From Cyclina sinensis (lineage: Eukaryota; Mollusca; Bivalvia; Venerida; Veneridae): 64,000 nucleotides of DNA. Shown here piece after piece: positions 24,201 to 39,200 of this stretch. Within the stretch, counting starts at the first letter, position 1. Each line of letters starts with the position of its first letter. The stretch spans positions 9,217,535 to 9,281,534 of the forward strand of contig JAAONU010000009.1 in NCBI GenBank assembly GCA_012932295.1, written 5' to 3'. A model generated the notes under the pieces. That model saw only the letters and a program-made list of their open reading frames with translations, did not search any database and had not been told where the DNA came from. The translations under genes and the position numbers were made by a program.

Positions 24201-27200
24201 CTCTGTTTATAGGTTTGTTCATACTACCCTGTATCCAAATTAATTACTGGAGGATTGAAAAGAATCCTTTTAATTCTCTGAAACTTTTATTAATCTTGCT
24301 GTCTTGATTTAGCTGAGACAGTGTTCAGCATGTGTATTTATTGATGTTATTGGTTTGTAAATATTTAGTTTGTATTTTGAATAGACTTTTAAAATAAAGC
24401 ATGATTCTTTAAACAAAATTAAGCACAGTCTGCAACATAAGTTTTCTGTCTCCTATACAAAATGTACCTTAATGTTGAGATTAAAAGTCTTCTTTAGTGA
24501 TAATGCCTGAATACATCTGTGTTTGCTTAAATTCTCAAAGGTCATTAGGAAGACATTAAGAATACTAAACTTTTACATTAAAGCAGCAATATGTCTTGTT
24601 CTTCTGTCCAGAAAGAATACTGGTAATGGCATTACTTGGACAAAGCAAACTTTTATTTTAGTAATCTGATCAATCTAAGACCATAAGCAATAGACTTTGA
24701 TTGACAGGACCAGTGTTGTTTACAAGCATATTTTTGTTCTAGAAAAGCTAATTCATTAACGCTTTAATCTCTGCCAGAAAATAAAAATGATCTGTCTTAG
24801 AAATTAGGATGTTTAACATAATAATGTGTTAGACCATGTGCTTCTGTACATCTGTCACAGTTTGTTAAACACCTTTTTTACCCTTCACCTGTTTGAACAA
24901 GTCATCATTGTTTATGTTTATAAGCCCAGCCCATAGATTGAATAGTCTAAGAAAATGTCTTCACAAAACTGGATGAAAAGTTACTCTTTCAAAATGATTA
25001 ACTTTTCTATGATTCACCTTTGAAATTGACAAATTAGTAGTTAGAATATAATGTCTTGAAAACTGGTATTTTGAGATGAATCTGTTGTTTCTGTTTTTAA
25101 TGTTTATTTCTTTTCACTGTCTATTTGGTTGTACTTTGTTATAGAAATTACTAAAGAGATCAATACCATTGCTATTTCCAGACAAAAAGGAAAAATAAAC
25201 TTGAGCAAACAAATTTTTTCCCCCAGTGGTTTTATTTGTAAAGGAGAATACAATTTTGTGGCAGTTTCAGAATGTGTTTTCCGGTGTGAAGAATAGAGGT
25301 CATTATGTTTGATAATGTTTGTATTTTCAGGTAAAGAAAAAGGGTCAGTGAGCAGAATAAAGAAACTTAAAAGAAGAATCTCAGCCAGTTTTGGTAGACT
25401 CTGTAAGTATTTCTATACTTCAAGAATGAAAGGAATAAACTGCACATTTTGATCATTTATTGGTAAATCAAATACAAAAGGGCATCCCAAAGGGTATAAG
25501 AAGTTGGAAATACAACCATATTTGAGGTCAAGGTCTCTGTTATAGTAATAAAATACACTTCTGTGACAGTCTTAATAAAGTGGGAAGCTTTTATCTACCT
25601 ATAGACAGAATTTACCTTTAAATACATATTGTTCCTATCATTCTCAGTACAGTTATCCACAAACATTTGAGTGGGTATAAAGGATCATATTGGTCAGTCA
25701 TTGAGTCTTTTTGTTGGTTTCTGTATGACTGAAAAGACATGTTATGTTAGCCCCTGGTTGTCTGTCCATCTGTGCAAACTAATAGAAACATAATTGGTTA
25801 TGGAGGTAAGGTGAATCTCCTTTGATGCTATATGCTCAAGCTCATACTGGTGTCTTAATAATTATTAAAATGCTCATGTGGCTAAAAGAACAATATGGTA
25901 GCCACTTAAGTTTCAATTTGTTAGGGCATCTGTTTGGCTGTCCATAAGCAGTTTTGTTCCTGTTCGGTATCTCTTAAACTGAATGAAGGAAAGTGAAACT
26001 ATTTGGCAGAAATATTTACCAAAATGTGTCGATGTGTAGAATGCAGGTTTTGGCTTACACAGATCAAGATCAAAGTCACACTATATAAAGAGGCCACATG
26101 CAATTTTGTGTTTGCTCTGTATCTCTTGAATGTATTTAAGGAAATTGAAACTGTTTGGCAAAAATATTAACAACAATAATCAGTGCAGAGCACAGGCTTT
26201 GGCAGGCTCAGATCAAGGTCAAGGTCACATTGAGAGGCTTCATGTCATGCTGATAAATTGTATATTTAGTGTCCCCTTTCTATCACTTGAACTGCTTGAA
26301 GAAGATCGAAAATATTTAGTAGAAATGTTAAACATTAAGATTTTATGTCAAAGCTTGGGTTTTGACTAGCTCAGATCAAGATCAAGGTCAAACTTCAATA
26401 GTGACAGCAAACCCCCATGATCCACCGCCACGACACTGCGCAGTACTTGATCACCGCGAATGGCTGCACTGACCACCGCATTTTATACGAATGAACACTC
26501 GATGCCGTGGTCATTTTAGTCTTTTACGCGGACAGTAAAAAAGCGGGGACAAGTGTTCGTCGTCAAAGTCAGTGCTGCGTGTACTGTAACTGTTATTTAT
26601 TGATGAATGAAAAAAATCTGTGAACAGTTTCTAGCTGGATGATAAGATGACAACACTGCAGGCTAGCCAGTCTGCTGGTATAGAAAACAAATAAGGGAAA
26701 CATGTTTGCTGGCAGTTGAAGTGTCGATAAATTGCCACTCAGAAAATTTTGCTAATTTTTCTTTCTTAGAAGGATAATTTATAGCTGTTGAAATAGAGGA
26801 AGAATTGAGTTTTATTTAACTAAACCATGGGAACATATTATGTTTAAGTGTTTAAACAGTTACAGAAAATTGTAACTTACAATGTAAGTAAAGCCAGGTC
26901 AAGCTATGAATGTAAAAAGTTGTTTTACATGATAAACTGTTTCTCTGTTAATGAATCAAAGAGGTTTTTATGTACTAGGTGAATTATGAAGAGCAAATTG
27001 CCTGTCTGTATAGGCCTGACTGCCCTTAAAATCTGTGATGCTGTTTAACAGATCCTGTCAGTCATCACAAGGGACAAACCTCTTGCCAACTTCCAACTTG
27101 TTTTTCTTTTCTATTTTGGCGGGGTAGTATAAGTAACAAACAGTTAATTTAACACTAGGCTCATGTAATTTCAGTGGTATATTAAGAGCAGAGAATTGTT

Positions 27201-30200
27201 ATGCATACTGTAAGTTCAGAATGTTAATGGATTATCAGCAAAATGCTTTTTCAATGATTAATTAATTTGACAACTTTGTAGCTCTTTGTATATAAATGAT
27301 AAAGTAAATGTTTATTTCCATTTGTGAACCTGCCAATCTGTAGGCTCTCATAGCTGTGCAACCAAATGTTTTTGTAATCTTTATAAACTAAAAGTGCCTC
27401 ATGATGAAAGACATTAGATAAGGCCACTGAATTAAGGGTGTCTGATACCATACAAGAAATCTGGCCTTTATGTATGGTAATCGTTCAAAAAGATATTTCC
27501 ATGAGCTGCTAAATGTCATTGCTATTTTCGTCATCTGTTGTCTACATGCTAGTTTATTGTTATCCTAGATGCTTTCACATAACGAGCTCAGAATGTTTGC
27601 TCTGTTACTATCTTTGGGGAAGTTTAAAACTGGGTCATATGGGTTCAAAAACTATGTCACCAGCCCAACTCAAAGGAAATTTTTTGATCACATTAGAAGC
27701 CACCTATTTGGCTATAGGAGTTTTTACATATGTAAGATACAGTACGCGCCAGGAGGAACTCACATTTTTCGCTTTATTTCGCGGACGCGGAAAAAAAATA
27801 TACGCCACGACATCAAGGAAAAAAAAGAATTTCCTTGATGTCTCGACATCGCGAAATATCTTGGCGGTATTTGACGACCAGTGCGAAAATAATTAGAGTG
27901 ATAACTCACTTGGATAAGCTGAACATTTAATGAAATGACCGTATTGAAACTGTGCATTTTACGTCTGCCAATTATGTGACATTTGGTAAAATTAAAACCA
28001 AATTTCTAATACAATTGCTGTGTAGGTTTATGTGTACTTCCGTCGTTGAAAACGCTCGTTATTATATAGCAAAATCGATCAATAATTTTGTCAAGCGCAT
28101 AGACGATACAGATGTCGCAGTAGAGTTTACATGTTGTATGTTTTCTTTAAATATATTTAAAAGCAGTTTTAACACGTGTAAATCGAAAACCAGGTCATTT
28201 ATTTTCTGAAAATATGGTCAGCTGTTCAGAGAAGCAATTACTTTCAGTTTTGAATTGTCATTCCTTCCGTTAACAAATACGAGCATTCGTAAACAAATGC
28301 ATCAGAATGAGAGTTTTATACATTTAAATGATATTTTAAAGCGTAAAATTTGCCGAAATGTGTATAATCAGGAACTTTATGAGTCTCGATACGTCAATTC
28401 TTACCTGTGAAAAAGTTCGTGGAACCATTTAGCGGATGTCCGCCGCGATATTTGGTGACCATGTCTGCGGCGGTGATCCTCAAAATGCGGCGGATTCGGT
28501 CGCGTTTTAAGGAATGGGTAGTCCGCAACGACCTCGAGGAAAACGAGAGTTCCTCCTGGCAAGTACTGTAAGATGACTCATGTGACTCCCTTTATCTGGC
28601 ATTGTTTATGCAGTCATGTAAGATGACTCATGTGACTCCCTTTATCTGGCATTGTTTATGCAGTCATGTAAGATGACTCATGTGACTCCCTTTATCTGGC
28701 ATTGTTTATGCAGTCATGTAAGATGACTCATGTGACTCCCTTTATCTGGCATTGTTTATGCAGTCATGCAACATTCCCATCCAAAAAAATCTGTGCATCA
28801 ATAGTGACTTCTAGGTTGCATATTTCTAAACATACAATGAGTTTCCAGCATTTATCTTCATGATTATATATCTTGGTCATTTTTATTGCTGATATTTTAC
28901 TGCTGATCAGGAAAATAAGAACAAATTTCCCCTAATCTAAACAAGGAACAACTGATAAATTTTCTAATGGAAACAAAAAATGCTTGTATTCATTTATTCT
29001 TTGAGTGATCTAACTCTGGCATTGTCATATGGATTAAAGAATTTAAACTCCCATCATTTCTTGAAATGGAATACTTGGATACCTAGAGCTTTTTTCATCT
29101 GGGTTTTGGTAAAAGATGAGAATGCTGTTACACTTAAATAGATTACCATCAACCTGTGACAGAAAATGCTGTTGTGACCTACAAGAGGCTTATTAAATTC
29201 TCTTTGGGGAGAAGCAAATTGTCTCATTATTCCTACAATCTAATGTCTCAGTATTTATGAAAAGTTGACTAATATTAACGGGGCTGTTCAAAGAATAACA
29301 TTAGGCATTTTGTAGTAAACTGCATCACTTTTGGTTTTATGTTTTTAATGGTTGCTTTCTTGTTTTATCAACTTAACAAAAACAGTACCACACCGGTGAA
29401 TAACAAATAGGTGTCAGTTGAAGTATACAGTGGGAAATTATATCCTATAAGCCAGTATGTTGGTTATCTAAGTTGCTGCAATAAATCTAAAGCACTGTGA
29501 AGTGGTGCACTTTATCCTTAAAAATTGAATATTTCCTAGCAATATTTCATAAGTTATGCACTGTATAATAATAGAAGCCTAATGCGCAGATGTGGAAAGT
29601 TCATTATAAAGAAAATGAATATTGAATGAAGTCTGTGAAAATCTGGAATAATGTGTTAAGTCAGGATAAAATAGCTAGATAAAAGTTTATTTATTTTGTT
29701 TATATAAGAGATAGCAAATTGGTAAGAAATATTTATAGCTTTGTTTTTATTGGATATGCCTACAGAATGAGGAAAATAGAACTAGTTGTTGACAGTTACT
29801 GATTTGTCTTTCCCACAAATTTTTTAAAATCTAATCACCTTTAATGATGATATTTTGGATTCTTCTACTTTTCCCCTCAGAATTCAGTGAGGAAGGGAAA
29901 GGTAATTTTGTCTGGCTCCTGAATTCAGATAACATAATTATCTACATGGGATTTTGTTCTTTCATCTTAGGACTAAAGTAGACCAGTATATTAAAAGAAT
30001 TACTATGTAAGTGGTAGATTACAGCTAACTGATAAATTGAAGCTGTGTTATATGTTCAAAAGAAGGAATTCTAACTGGTTGATAGATTTAACTCTATTTA
30101 AACATCTGGACATAAGTAACCATTTAAACATCATTTACATTAATAGTTTGTAACCCTAATTTTCCAGTCACAGTAAGTGAACTGAAGATATTGAGAGTTA

Positions 30201-33200
30201 TTGACCGTGGATTGCTTCAGAATAAGTAAATTATTAACTTTGAATTTAAATCTTAAAAATCTTGTGTTGTTAAATATGACCAGGTTTTTTTATATGCCTG
30301 TGGAAGACGGGACATATTTTGGGATCATCCAAGGGGGGGTGGGTGGGCGGAGTCCTGATGTTTGTCCAGAATTAACTCCTACACTATCAAAGCTATTGAC
30401 TTGAAACTTCATAGGTGGATAGATCTCATTAAGACGGAGTGCAATGCACAAGAACCGTCACTCTGCACTTCATGATTTTGGAGTTATTCCCCTTTGTTTA
30501 ATTTTCTTTTCCGGAGCATAACTCCAACACTAACAAAGCTGTTGACTTGAAACTTGATACATAGATAGGTCTTAATGAGTTGAATTGCAATACTTAGGAA
30601 CCATAACTCTGTACTTCATGATTTTGAGTCATGCCCCTTTGTTTAATTTTCTTGTCCGTAGCATTACTCCTACGTTATCAAAGCTATTGACTTGAAACTT
30701 CACAGTTGGATAGATCTCATTGAGACAGAGTGAAGTGCATAAGAACCTTAACTGTACACCATGTTTTAGAGTTATTCCCCTTAGTTCAATTTTCTTACTT
30801 CATGTTTGTCTGGACCATACTCCTACATTATCAAAGCTATTGACATGAAACTTCATAAGTGGATAGATGTTATTGAAACAAATTGCTCAGTTGACAGGCA
30901 TATTTTGTTCCACCTTGCGGCGCTCTTGTTTTTACTTTTATCATAAATTATGGTAGCTAAAAACATGGATGTTTGCATTTCAGTGTGCAGTATAAGTATT
31001 CAGTGTACAGTATGAGTATTCTGTGTGCAGTATAAGTATTTCAGTGTGCAGTATAAGTATTAAGTGTGTAGTTTAATATTCAGTGTACATTATAAGTATT
31101 CAGTGTACAGTATAAGTATTTCAGTGTGCAGTATAAGTATTCAGTGTACAGTATAAGTATTCTGTGTGCAGTATAAGTATTTCATTGTGCAGTATAAGTA
31201 TTCAGTGTGTAGTTTAAGTATTCAGTGTACAGTATAAGTATTTCAGTGTGCAGTATAAGTATTCAGTGTACAGTATGAGTATTCTGTGTGCAGTATAAGT
31301 ATTTCAGTGTGCAGTATAAGTATTCAGTGTACAGTATGAGTATTCTGTGTGCAGTATAAGTATTTCAGTGTGTTGTTTAAGTATTCAGTGTGCAGTATAA
31401 GTATTTCAGTGTGCAGTATAAGTATTTCAGTGTGCAGTATAAGTATTTCAGCATGCAGTATAAGTATTCAGAATGTATGTGAAAACTACTGACTGACTTC
31501 TGATTAACCTTATTATGCTGGCAGCGATTATGTCTGCTTTTACGACCAGTGCAGACCAAGATCAGCTTGAACATCTGTGCCGTGGTCTGCACTATTTGCC
31601 ATTCTGTTAGTAAATTTTCAAAAACCACCCCCATAAATAATAAATGCAAGGTTCTGTCCAAATGAGAGGTAGACAAGTCCATTTTTGTTATTTAGCATGT
31701 AGTTCACAATGAAATGATGTAATAAAAGAAGTATTTTGTACAACACTTCCCATTATAATAAGCACCCTGTTGTGAGAGAGAGTTAATGATGTTATCATGA
31801 TAACAATTTTCTGCCTGATATTATTCAGGAAAACTCTTGATCATTTGAGATAAAAGCTTTGTGTACAAGTCATTTCATTGGTCTGTTATTGATTTCTCTT
31901 ATTTTAAATATATTGAATAAATTCCTTAAATGCCCTCTTTAAAGAAAAGGGGGTATATATTAGTCAGTATGTTAGATGTATTTATTTTATATTTTCATAA
32001 CATTTTACTATTTTTATTTATTTTATTAGCTCCACTTTTCGAAGAAAAAAGAAGTGGAGCTATTGTCATGACCTTGTTGGCGTCGGCATTGGTTAACTTG
32101 TTCGTTAAGGTCCATTTCTCAGAAACTATCAAAGCTGTTCACTTCAAATTTGGAATATTTGTTCACTATCAAAATATGACACCATTTTTAAAGGGCAGAT
32201 AACCATCAAATTTATTTTTGCCAAGTTATGCCCCGTTTTCATCTTGGAAGTTCTTGTTTAACTTTTTGTTTGTTAATGTCCATTTCTCAGAAAGTGTCAA
32301 AGATATTCCCTTCAAACTTGGAATATTTGATCACCAGCAAGACCGCTACAAAGATTGTTGGTACTCATGTCCCTGGGATCATTTAAATTAGCTCCAGCCC
32401 AGGGGTCACTTGATTTTGCTTAGATTTATATAGGAATAAAAACTTCTTATGGAATAGCATAGCACAAAGCCTACAACTAAACTGTTTACTTACATGGGAT
32501 GGGTTTGTACTTCCCCCTCCCCCCTTGCATGGGGACAACCCCCCCCCCCACCCCCCCCCCCCCCCCCCCCCCACCCCAACACACACACACAAAAGTAAAT
32601 AGATAAAAAAATTCTTCTTACATTGAGTAGGAACTTGCCCTCTCACACACAAATTTATTTCTCTTGGGCCTCTTGTTTGACACAGCTTATCATTTACTAT
32701 CCAGCACTGAGAAAAGTGGAGAGTGATTGCCCCAATTTACAAAATTGGGGCAATAGTTTTGCCTGGTGGCATATTTGTTTGATACCTGGGCAGAAAGTTT
32801 TTAAAGACTCCCTCCAAGTCGGGGAGGAAATATTGATTCTGTTTGTGTTTATACATTTTTCAGTTCATTGGTTTTCAAGGAATATTAAATTAACACGCTT
32901 TATGCAGTCAGTTTTACAATAGCAATGTCTGGACAACTGCTCTGTCATCACCAAATGGAATTCAGTCAGACAACACTTATATGTTCGAGTCAAGCTGCAT
33001 GTCATTGGCATTTTCTAATTCATTGATTTTTAGCAGAGTTATTGCCCTTTATGCATTCAATTATTATTTTTTTCTCCTTTATCATCCAGGGCATTTTAGC
33101 CAGACTCCACAGAAGTGATCAGGTTCAAGTGTAGTGTTGGCATATCATCAACATTTTCCAGTTCATTGATATTTATAAGAGTTATTGCCCTTTATGAATT

Positions 33201-36200
33201 TATTTTTTCTATATGTATATCAGCACTATTTCTCCGAAATTGTGTGGCAGATTTCAGCAAAACTTGACAGAAATGATTATTTCAAAGCTTAGCTTTGCAT
33301 ATCACAAACATTTATGGTGGAGTCAAGTGATGGAAGAGTTAACTGACATTGTTACTGTTTATGTTGATTAAAAGCCACAGAAAGTGATTAGAACTGTAAA
33401 GTTTGTCATCCGCCAATTCAAAAATCATTTGAGGCAGTTCCAGAGGAACTAAGAGATAGCAGCAAGTTCCTGTGATCAAAACATATTAATTGAGTAAAAT
33501 AAGTATATTCTGAAGACTACAGAGTTAATTTAAGGTATGATATAAAACAGAGACTTATATCTTATTTTCTCTACTATTTTCAGCCATATCAAAAGAAGAC
33601 ACTATACATGAAAGTGATCAAGAGGTAAGACTTTCTTCAATTCATGTCTCTTTACTTACTGCAGTTAACATATTTGAAATAGAACATTAGTGTTGACAGG
33701 TTTCACTGACACACTTTTTCATATAAGTAAGTACAAACTCTCTTAATAAGAAATCTTTATACTTGATAATCTTGTCAGAATTGACTCATGTTGACCATAG
33801 TAAAACCAGTTTATTATACCTCCACAGAGGAAGTATGGGGAGTGTATAATAGGAATCACCATGTCGGTTGTTCAGTCATCTTTGTGTCCAGGCTATATCT
33901 TTGTCATTCATTAAAGGATTTTCAAAATAATTTGGCACAAACGTTCCCATGTGTCGCATACAGCTTCCACCTCAAAAGTCAAAGTCACACTTAGAGGTTT
34001 TCCATATTTTGTGTCCCCTCTGTAGCTTATTATGCATCAAGGGATATGAAATAATTTAGCACAAATGTTGCACACTTGATGACTATGTATTGCACTTAAA
34101 CTAAGGATCCCTGTCTTAAATGTCAAGGTCTTACTTTGTAGAAAAAAAAATCTTTTATATGTATATTATATAGTCATGATAACTTTGTCATGCATGAAGG
34201 GAATTTGAAAAAAGTTCCACATTGAGACCATGTGTTGCATACAACTCCCAGCTGTATACCTTAGAGGTCAATGTCACACTTAGGGGTCATCCATGTTTCA
34301 TGTCCACTCTGTAACTTTATCATACATGAGGGGATTTTGAAATAATTTGGCACAAATGTTGCCCACAGAATAACAATGTGTCATGCTTTATTTACAGGTT
34401 CCTGTCTCAAAAATCAAATTTACACCTGGAGATTGTCCATCATTTCATGACCAATGTGTAACTTTGTCATGCAGCATGGGATTTTGAAATAATTTGGCTC
34501 TTTTTTGACCATATGATTACGAAAAATATTTGTTGTGTATAAAATATTGGTCCTTGTGTCAAAGGTCAGGGTCACTACTGATATTTATATTAAGTTTTCC
34601 TTACAACTGCCAGATGCTGACCTCATAGTGTAATTGTTTGGTGAGTGTTTAAGACTTTTTATGCCCCCACAAAGTGGGGTGCATATAGCGTTGCACTTGT
34701 CTGTCCGTCCGTCCGTCCGTCCGTGCGTCCGTCCGTCCGTCCGTACGTCTGTCCGTACGTCCCGAAATCTTGTGAACGCAACTCCTCTTAAACCGGATGG
34801 CAAATTTTGCTTAAACTGCCAGGGATGAACAACCTTAATGTGTAGATGGTAGTAAAGGAAGGAATTTTTGCTGCGACCAAATTTAACAGAATTATGGCCC
34901 TTTGTTGATTTTTTCACTAGAAATTTTGTGAACGCAACTCCTCTTAAACGGGATGGCAGATTTTGCTTAAACTTCCAGGGATGAACAACCTTAATGTGTA
35001 GATGGTAGTAAAGGAAGGAATTTTTGCTGCGACCAAATTTAACAGAATTATGGCCCTTTGTTGATTTTTTCACTATATACCATATAGAAATTTTGTGAAC
35101 ACAACTCCTCTTAAACCAGATGGCAGATTTTGCTTAAACTTCCAGGGATGAACAGCTTTAATGTGTAGATGGTAGTATTTTTTCATTGATAGAAAAATAA
35201 AAGTTCTAAGTTTCTGAAGAAATTTGGTATACAAAACCTACAACCCTAACTTGCTTATTTAGTTCTTACGGAGGGGATATTAGAAATGATCCATGTCTGC
35301 GTGTGCGTGCATGCTTGCGTGTGTCCATCAGTGCATCTGTCCCAATTTCGTTCGAAGAATAACTCTAAAAGTACCTGAGGGATTTTCTTCAAACTTCATA
35401 CACTGAAAGAGCACATTGGGAGGAAGTGCAGTGTGTAAGAACAATAACACTACCTTGCCTACTTTCAGAGTTATTCCCCTTAATCAGATTTACTTGAAAA
35501 ACTTTGTTCGAAGCATAACTCCAAAACAACTTGAGTGATTTTCTTCAAACTTAATACACTGACAGAGCACATTGGGAGGAAGTGCATTGTTCAAGAGCAA
35601 TAACTTCCACCTTGCCTTATTTTAGAGTTCTTTCCTTTTATCAGATTTACTTAAAAAAGTTTTGTCCAGAGCATAACTCCAAAAGTACTTCAGGGATTTA
35701 CTTCAAACTTATACACTGACATAGCACATTGCTAGGAAGTGCACTGTGCAAGAACAATAACCCTGTCTTGCCTACTTTTAGAGGTTATTCCCCTTAATCA
35801 GATTTTCTTGAAAAAAAATTCCAGAGCATAACTTCAAAAGTACTTGAGGGATTTACTTCAAACTTAATACACTGACATAGCACTTTGGTATAAAGTGCAG
35901 TGTGTAAGAACAATAACCCTGTCTTGCCTACTTTTATCAGATTTACTTGAAAAGCTTTGTCCAAAGCATAACTCCAAAAGTTCTTGAGGGATTTACTTCA
36001 AACTTAATACACTGGCAGAGCACATTGGTAGGAAGTGCAGTGTGTAAGAACAATAACTCTACCTTGCGTACCTTAGAGTTCTTCCCTTATATCAGATTAC
36101 TTGAAAAACTTTGTCTGAAGCATAACTTCAGAAGTACTTGAGCAATTTACTTCAAACTTAATACACTGAAAGAGCACATTGGTAGGAAGTGTAAGTGTGC

Positions 36201-39200
36201 AAGAACAATAACTCTACCTGGCCTACTTTTAGAGTTCTTCCCCTTTATCATATTTTCTTTAAAAAAAATTCCAGAGCATAACTTCAAAAGTACTTGAGGG
36301 ATTTACTTCAAACTTAATACACTGACATAGCACATTGGTAGAAAGTGCAAGTGTGTAAGAACAATAACTCTAACTTGCCTACTTTTAGAGTTATTCCCCT
36401 TTATCAGATTTACTTGAAAAGCTTTGTCCAAAGCAGTAACTCCAAACCTTAATGAGGGATTTACTTCAAACTTAATACACTGACAGAGCACATTGGGAGG
36501 AAGTGCATTGTGCAAGAACAATAACTCTAACTTGCCTACTTTAAGAGTTATTCCCCTTTATCAGATTCACTTAAAAAGTTTTGTCCAGAGCATAAATAAC
36601 TCCAAAAGTACTTGAGGGATTTACTTTCAAACTTAATACACTGACATAGCACATTGGTAGGAAGTATATTGCACAAGAATAATAACTCTACCTTGCCTAC
36701 TTTTAGAGTTATTCCCCCTTACCAGATTTACTTTAAAAAAAAAATTCCAGAGCATAACTCCAAAAGTACTTGAGGGATTTTCTTTAAACTGCATACGCTC
36801 ATTATTACATTTAGTTTTTGAAAGTACAACCTTCATGGTAACTTCATCCTTGGCTGCGGATATTAACCATGTCTAACATGGCTCTTGTTTATGTAACAAG
36901 GCGGTATTGCTGGGGTAGTAACCAAATTCAGTGATGAACTCAAAAGGTTGGGTTCCACTCATTATATGCGTATTATTTTTTTTTACACACACAGAGTGCT
37001 GATGAACTTTTAACAAATGGAGAATCAAGTAGGACTGGATCATCAGCAGACCTAGCTCTACAGAGGTGTTCTCATACCAGTGAGAATGTAGCACAAGACT
37101 ACAGCTTTCACACCCACGTAGGGGGCTACCACACACTAGGCAGACAGGGTACATATACTGGAATTCCAGAGTCCTTTCTTGTCAAGTTTCACAGGTGAGC
37201 TTGTTGGATACTTTATTCAGCTGGCAACAGAGAACTTGTAACATTGTATGCTTGTAGTTGTGCTTCTGTAGCACTTCCTGGTGTGTGGAACATAACTGCA
37301 TATCAACAGGAAATGCCTTGAAACTGAGAAACACTAACTTTATGCTTGGTTTTTACATTGTTTAAGATATCTTTTGCCATGTTAAGTACTGCAGATTAAT
37401 CCTCAAAGCAAATTCTTTGTAATTTATAAACGTAATTAAAGAACCATTCTCTTGTCTCAGAGCACAAAATGACTTCCTACTGCAGTTCCATAGGGTATCA
37501 AGTTACACATCTGCTATAACTCTCTACAAAGCTTTGTCCATAAATGGTAACAAATTTGTTCCCTGTCAACAGATTTTGAAAGACTTGTTCTAATAAGGTT
37601 TCTGCAAGTTATAGTCATGTCAGTAGGCTAGCGTTCTTAGAGATGAGGGCAGAACAGGGCAGAAAATGAATAACCATTTATGGTGCAGTTTGGGCTTATT
37701 CTTTTTATGTAATACAGTTTGAAAGTCAGTCACAGTAAGTACAGACTTAGTACAAGGATCTTTTACAGGAATTGATACTGAACATGAGCGTTAAGTTATA
37801 AGTTTTTATAAGTTAATTGTGCAAAGATGAATGAAAAAAAAATGATGTACATATTAAGTGACTGATCATACTCCTATAATGAAAGAGTAGTGATCGAAAG
37901 TCTTGCAAAGTCATTCCAGCTTTACTTAAAACACAACATACTCAAGACTCAGTAGTGAACAAATAGCAAAAATACGCTTCATGAATTTATTTGTGATCAT
38001 TATAAAAAATCATTTACCAGATGAAAAAAAAAAAAATTGAAACATGAGTGTATTCATGTATATAGTGATCTTTACAATTTTATGTATAATGTTATTTTTT
38101 GTGTTATTTAAATGACTAATTGTGGTTTGCTATCTTTTGCTTGTTAATTGAAGGTTCATTTTTAGTTGAAACATGACATTTATATTAATTAGATAGACTT
38201 TTAGGTGAATTCCAGAAAATTTCTCATGCAAATGAAATTCAGACTTATTCCCGTTATCATGAAGAAAAGCGATCTGTAGATATTTCTCCTTGCTATACAT
38301 GTCTTTGTTTTCTTGGAAATTGTTTCTTGAAAATTATTATGGATAGATGCATAGAAACAGAGGTAAATTGTTTCAAGTTAAGTAATATATCTAATGTAAA
38401 ACAGTGAGAAATATGTAGAATGTATGGAGTTTCCTAGATAAATCATTCTCAGTTGAACATTTGAACTTTTTAATTGAACGTTCATGCATCTAAATATTAT
38501 TTAAGAGAATTCAGTTCTATGGTCCTGGAGCAAATCCCAGTTTTGGTCCAAACTTTTTTACAAGCAGTTGGTATGTTCAGTATGTTTAGCAATGTATTTT
38601 ATGCTCCTGTAGGGTGGCATACAATAGTTACACTGTCCATCCAGTTTATTCTGTCCTGCCATCCCATCTTCTGTGGGCAACTTCTCCTACAATTCTCATT
38701 TGATTGTCACCAAACTTTCACACAATCATCATTATCAGCTTCTTTGATTCCATTTTTTTTTTTTGGAAGAGTTATTGTCCTTTGTTTAATTTTACTTAAT
38801 ATTTCTTGTGTATGCAACTCCTCCTACATTTCCCATGCAATTTTCACTAAACCTTCACAGAATGATCATTATCAAGTGCCAAAGTGCATATTTTCAGGCT
38901 TTTATGATTTGATTATTTTTGGCATAGTTATTGCCCTTCATTAAATTTTACTATACATACTGCTTCTGTGCACAATTCCTCCTACATTTCTCAGGCAGTT
39001 TTCACCAGTTTTTCACAGAATGATCATTATCAAGTGCCTTAGCGCATATACTCAGGCTTTAGCTATTCGAATTTGATCTTTTTTGGCAGATTTATTGCCC
39101 TTTGTTGATTTTACTTAATATTGCTTCTGCAGTGCAGTTTCAACAATTTTGTAATTAAACTATATTTTCACCTATGGTGTTCAACTGGAGCATAAAAATA

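Noticed and set aside
32383..32652. Gly-rich open frame (glycine-rich protein)
   Set aside because: The glycines come from a poly(C) tract read on the minus strand within a dispersed repeat.
34585..35073. 162-codon minus-strand open frame with repeated KKSTKGHNSVKFGRSK
   Set aside because: It is the antisense of Helentron-like monomers and recurs at 60935-61117; the repetition is that of the element.
38474..38944. 156-codon open frame as a membrane protein gene
   Set aside because: It crosses the boundary of a repeat element and reads its monomers; no independent support.
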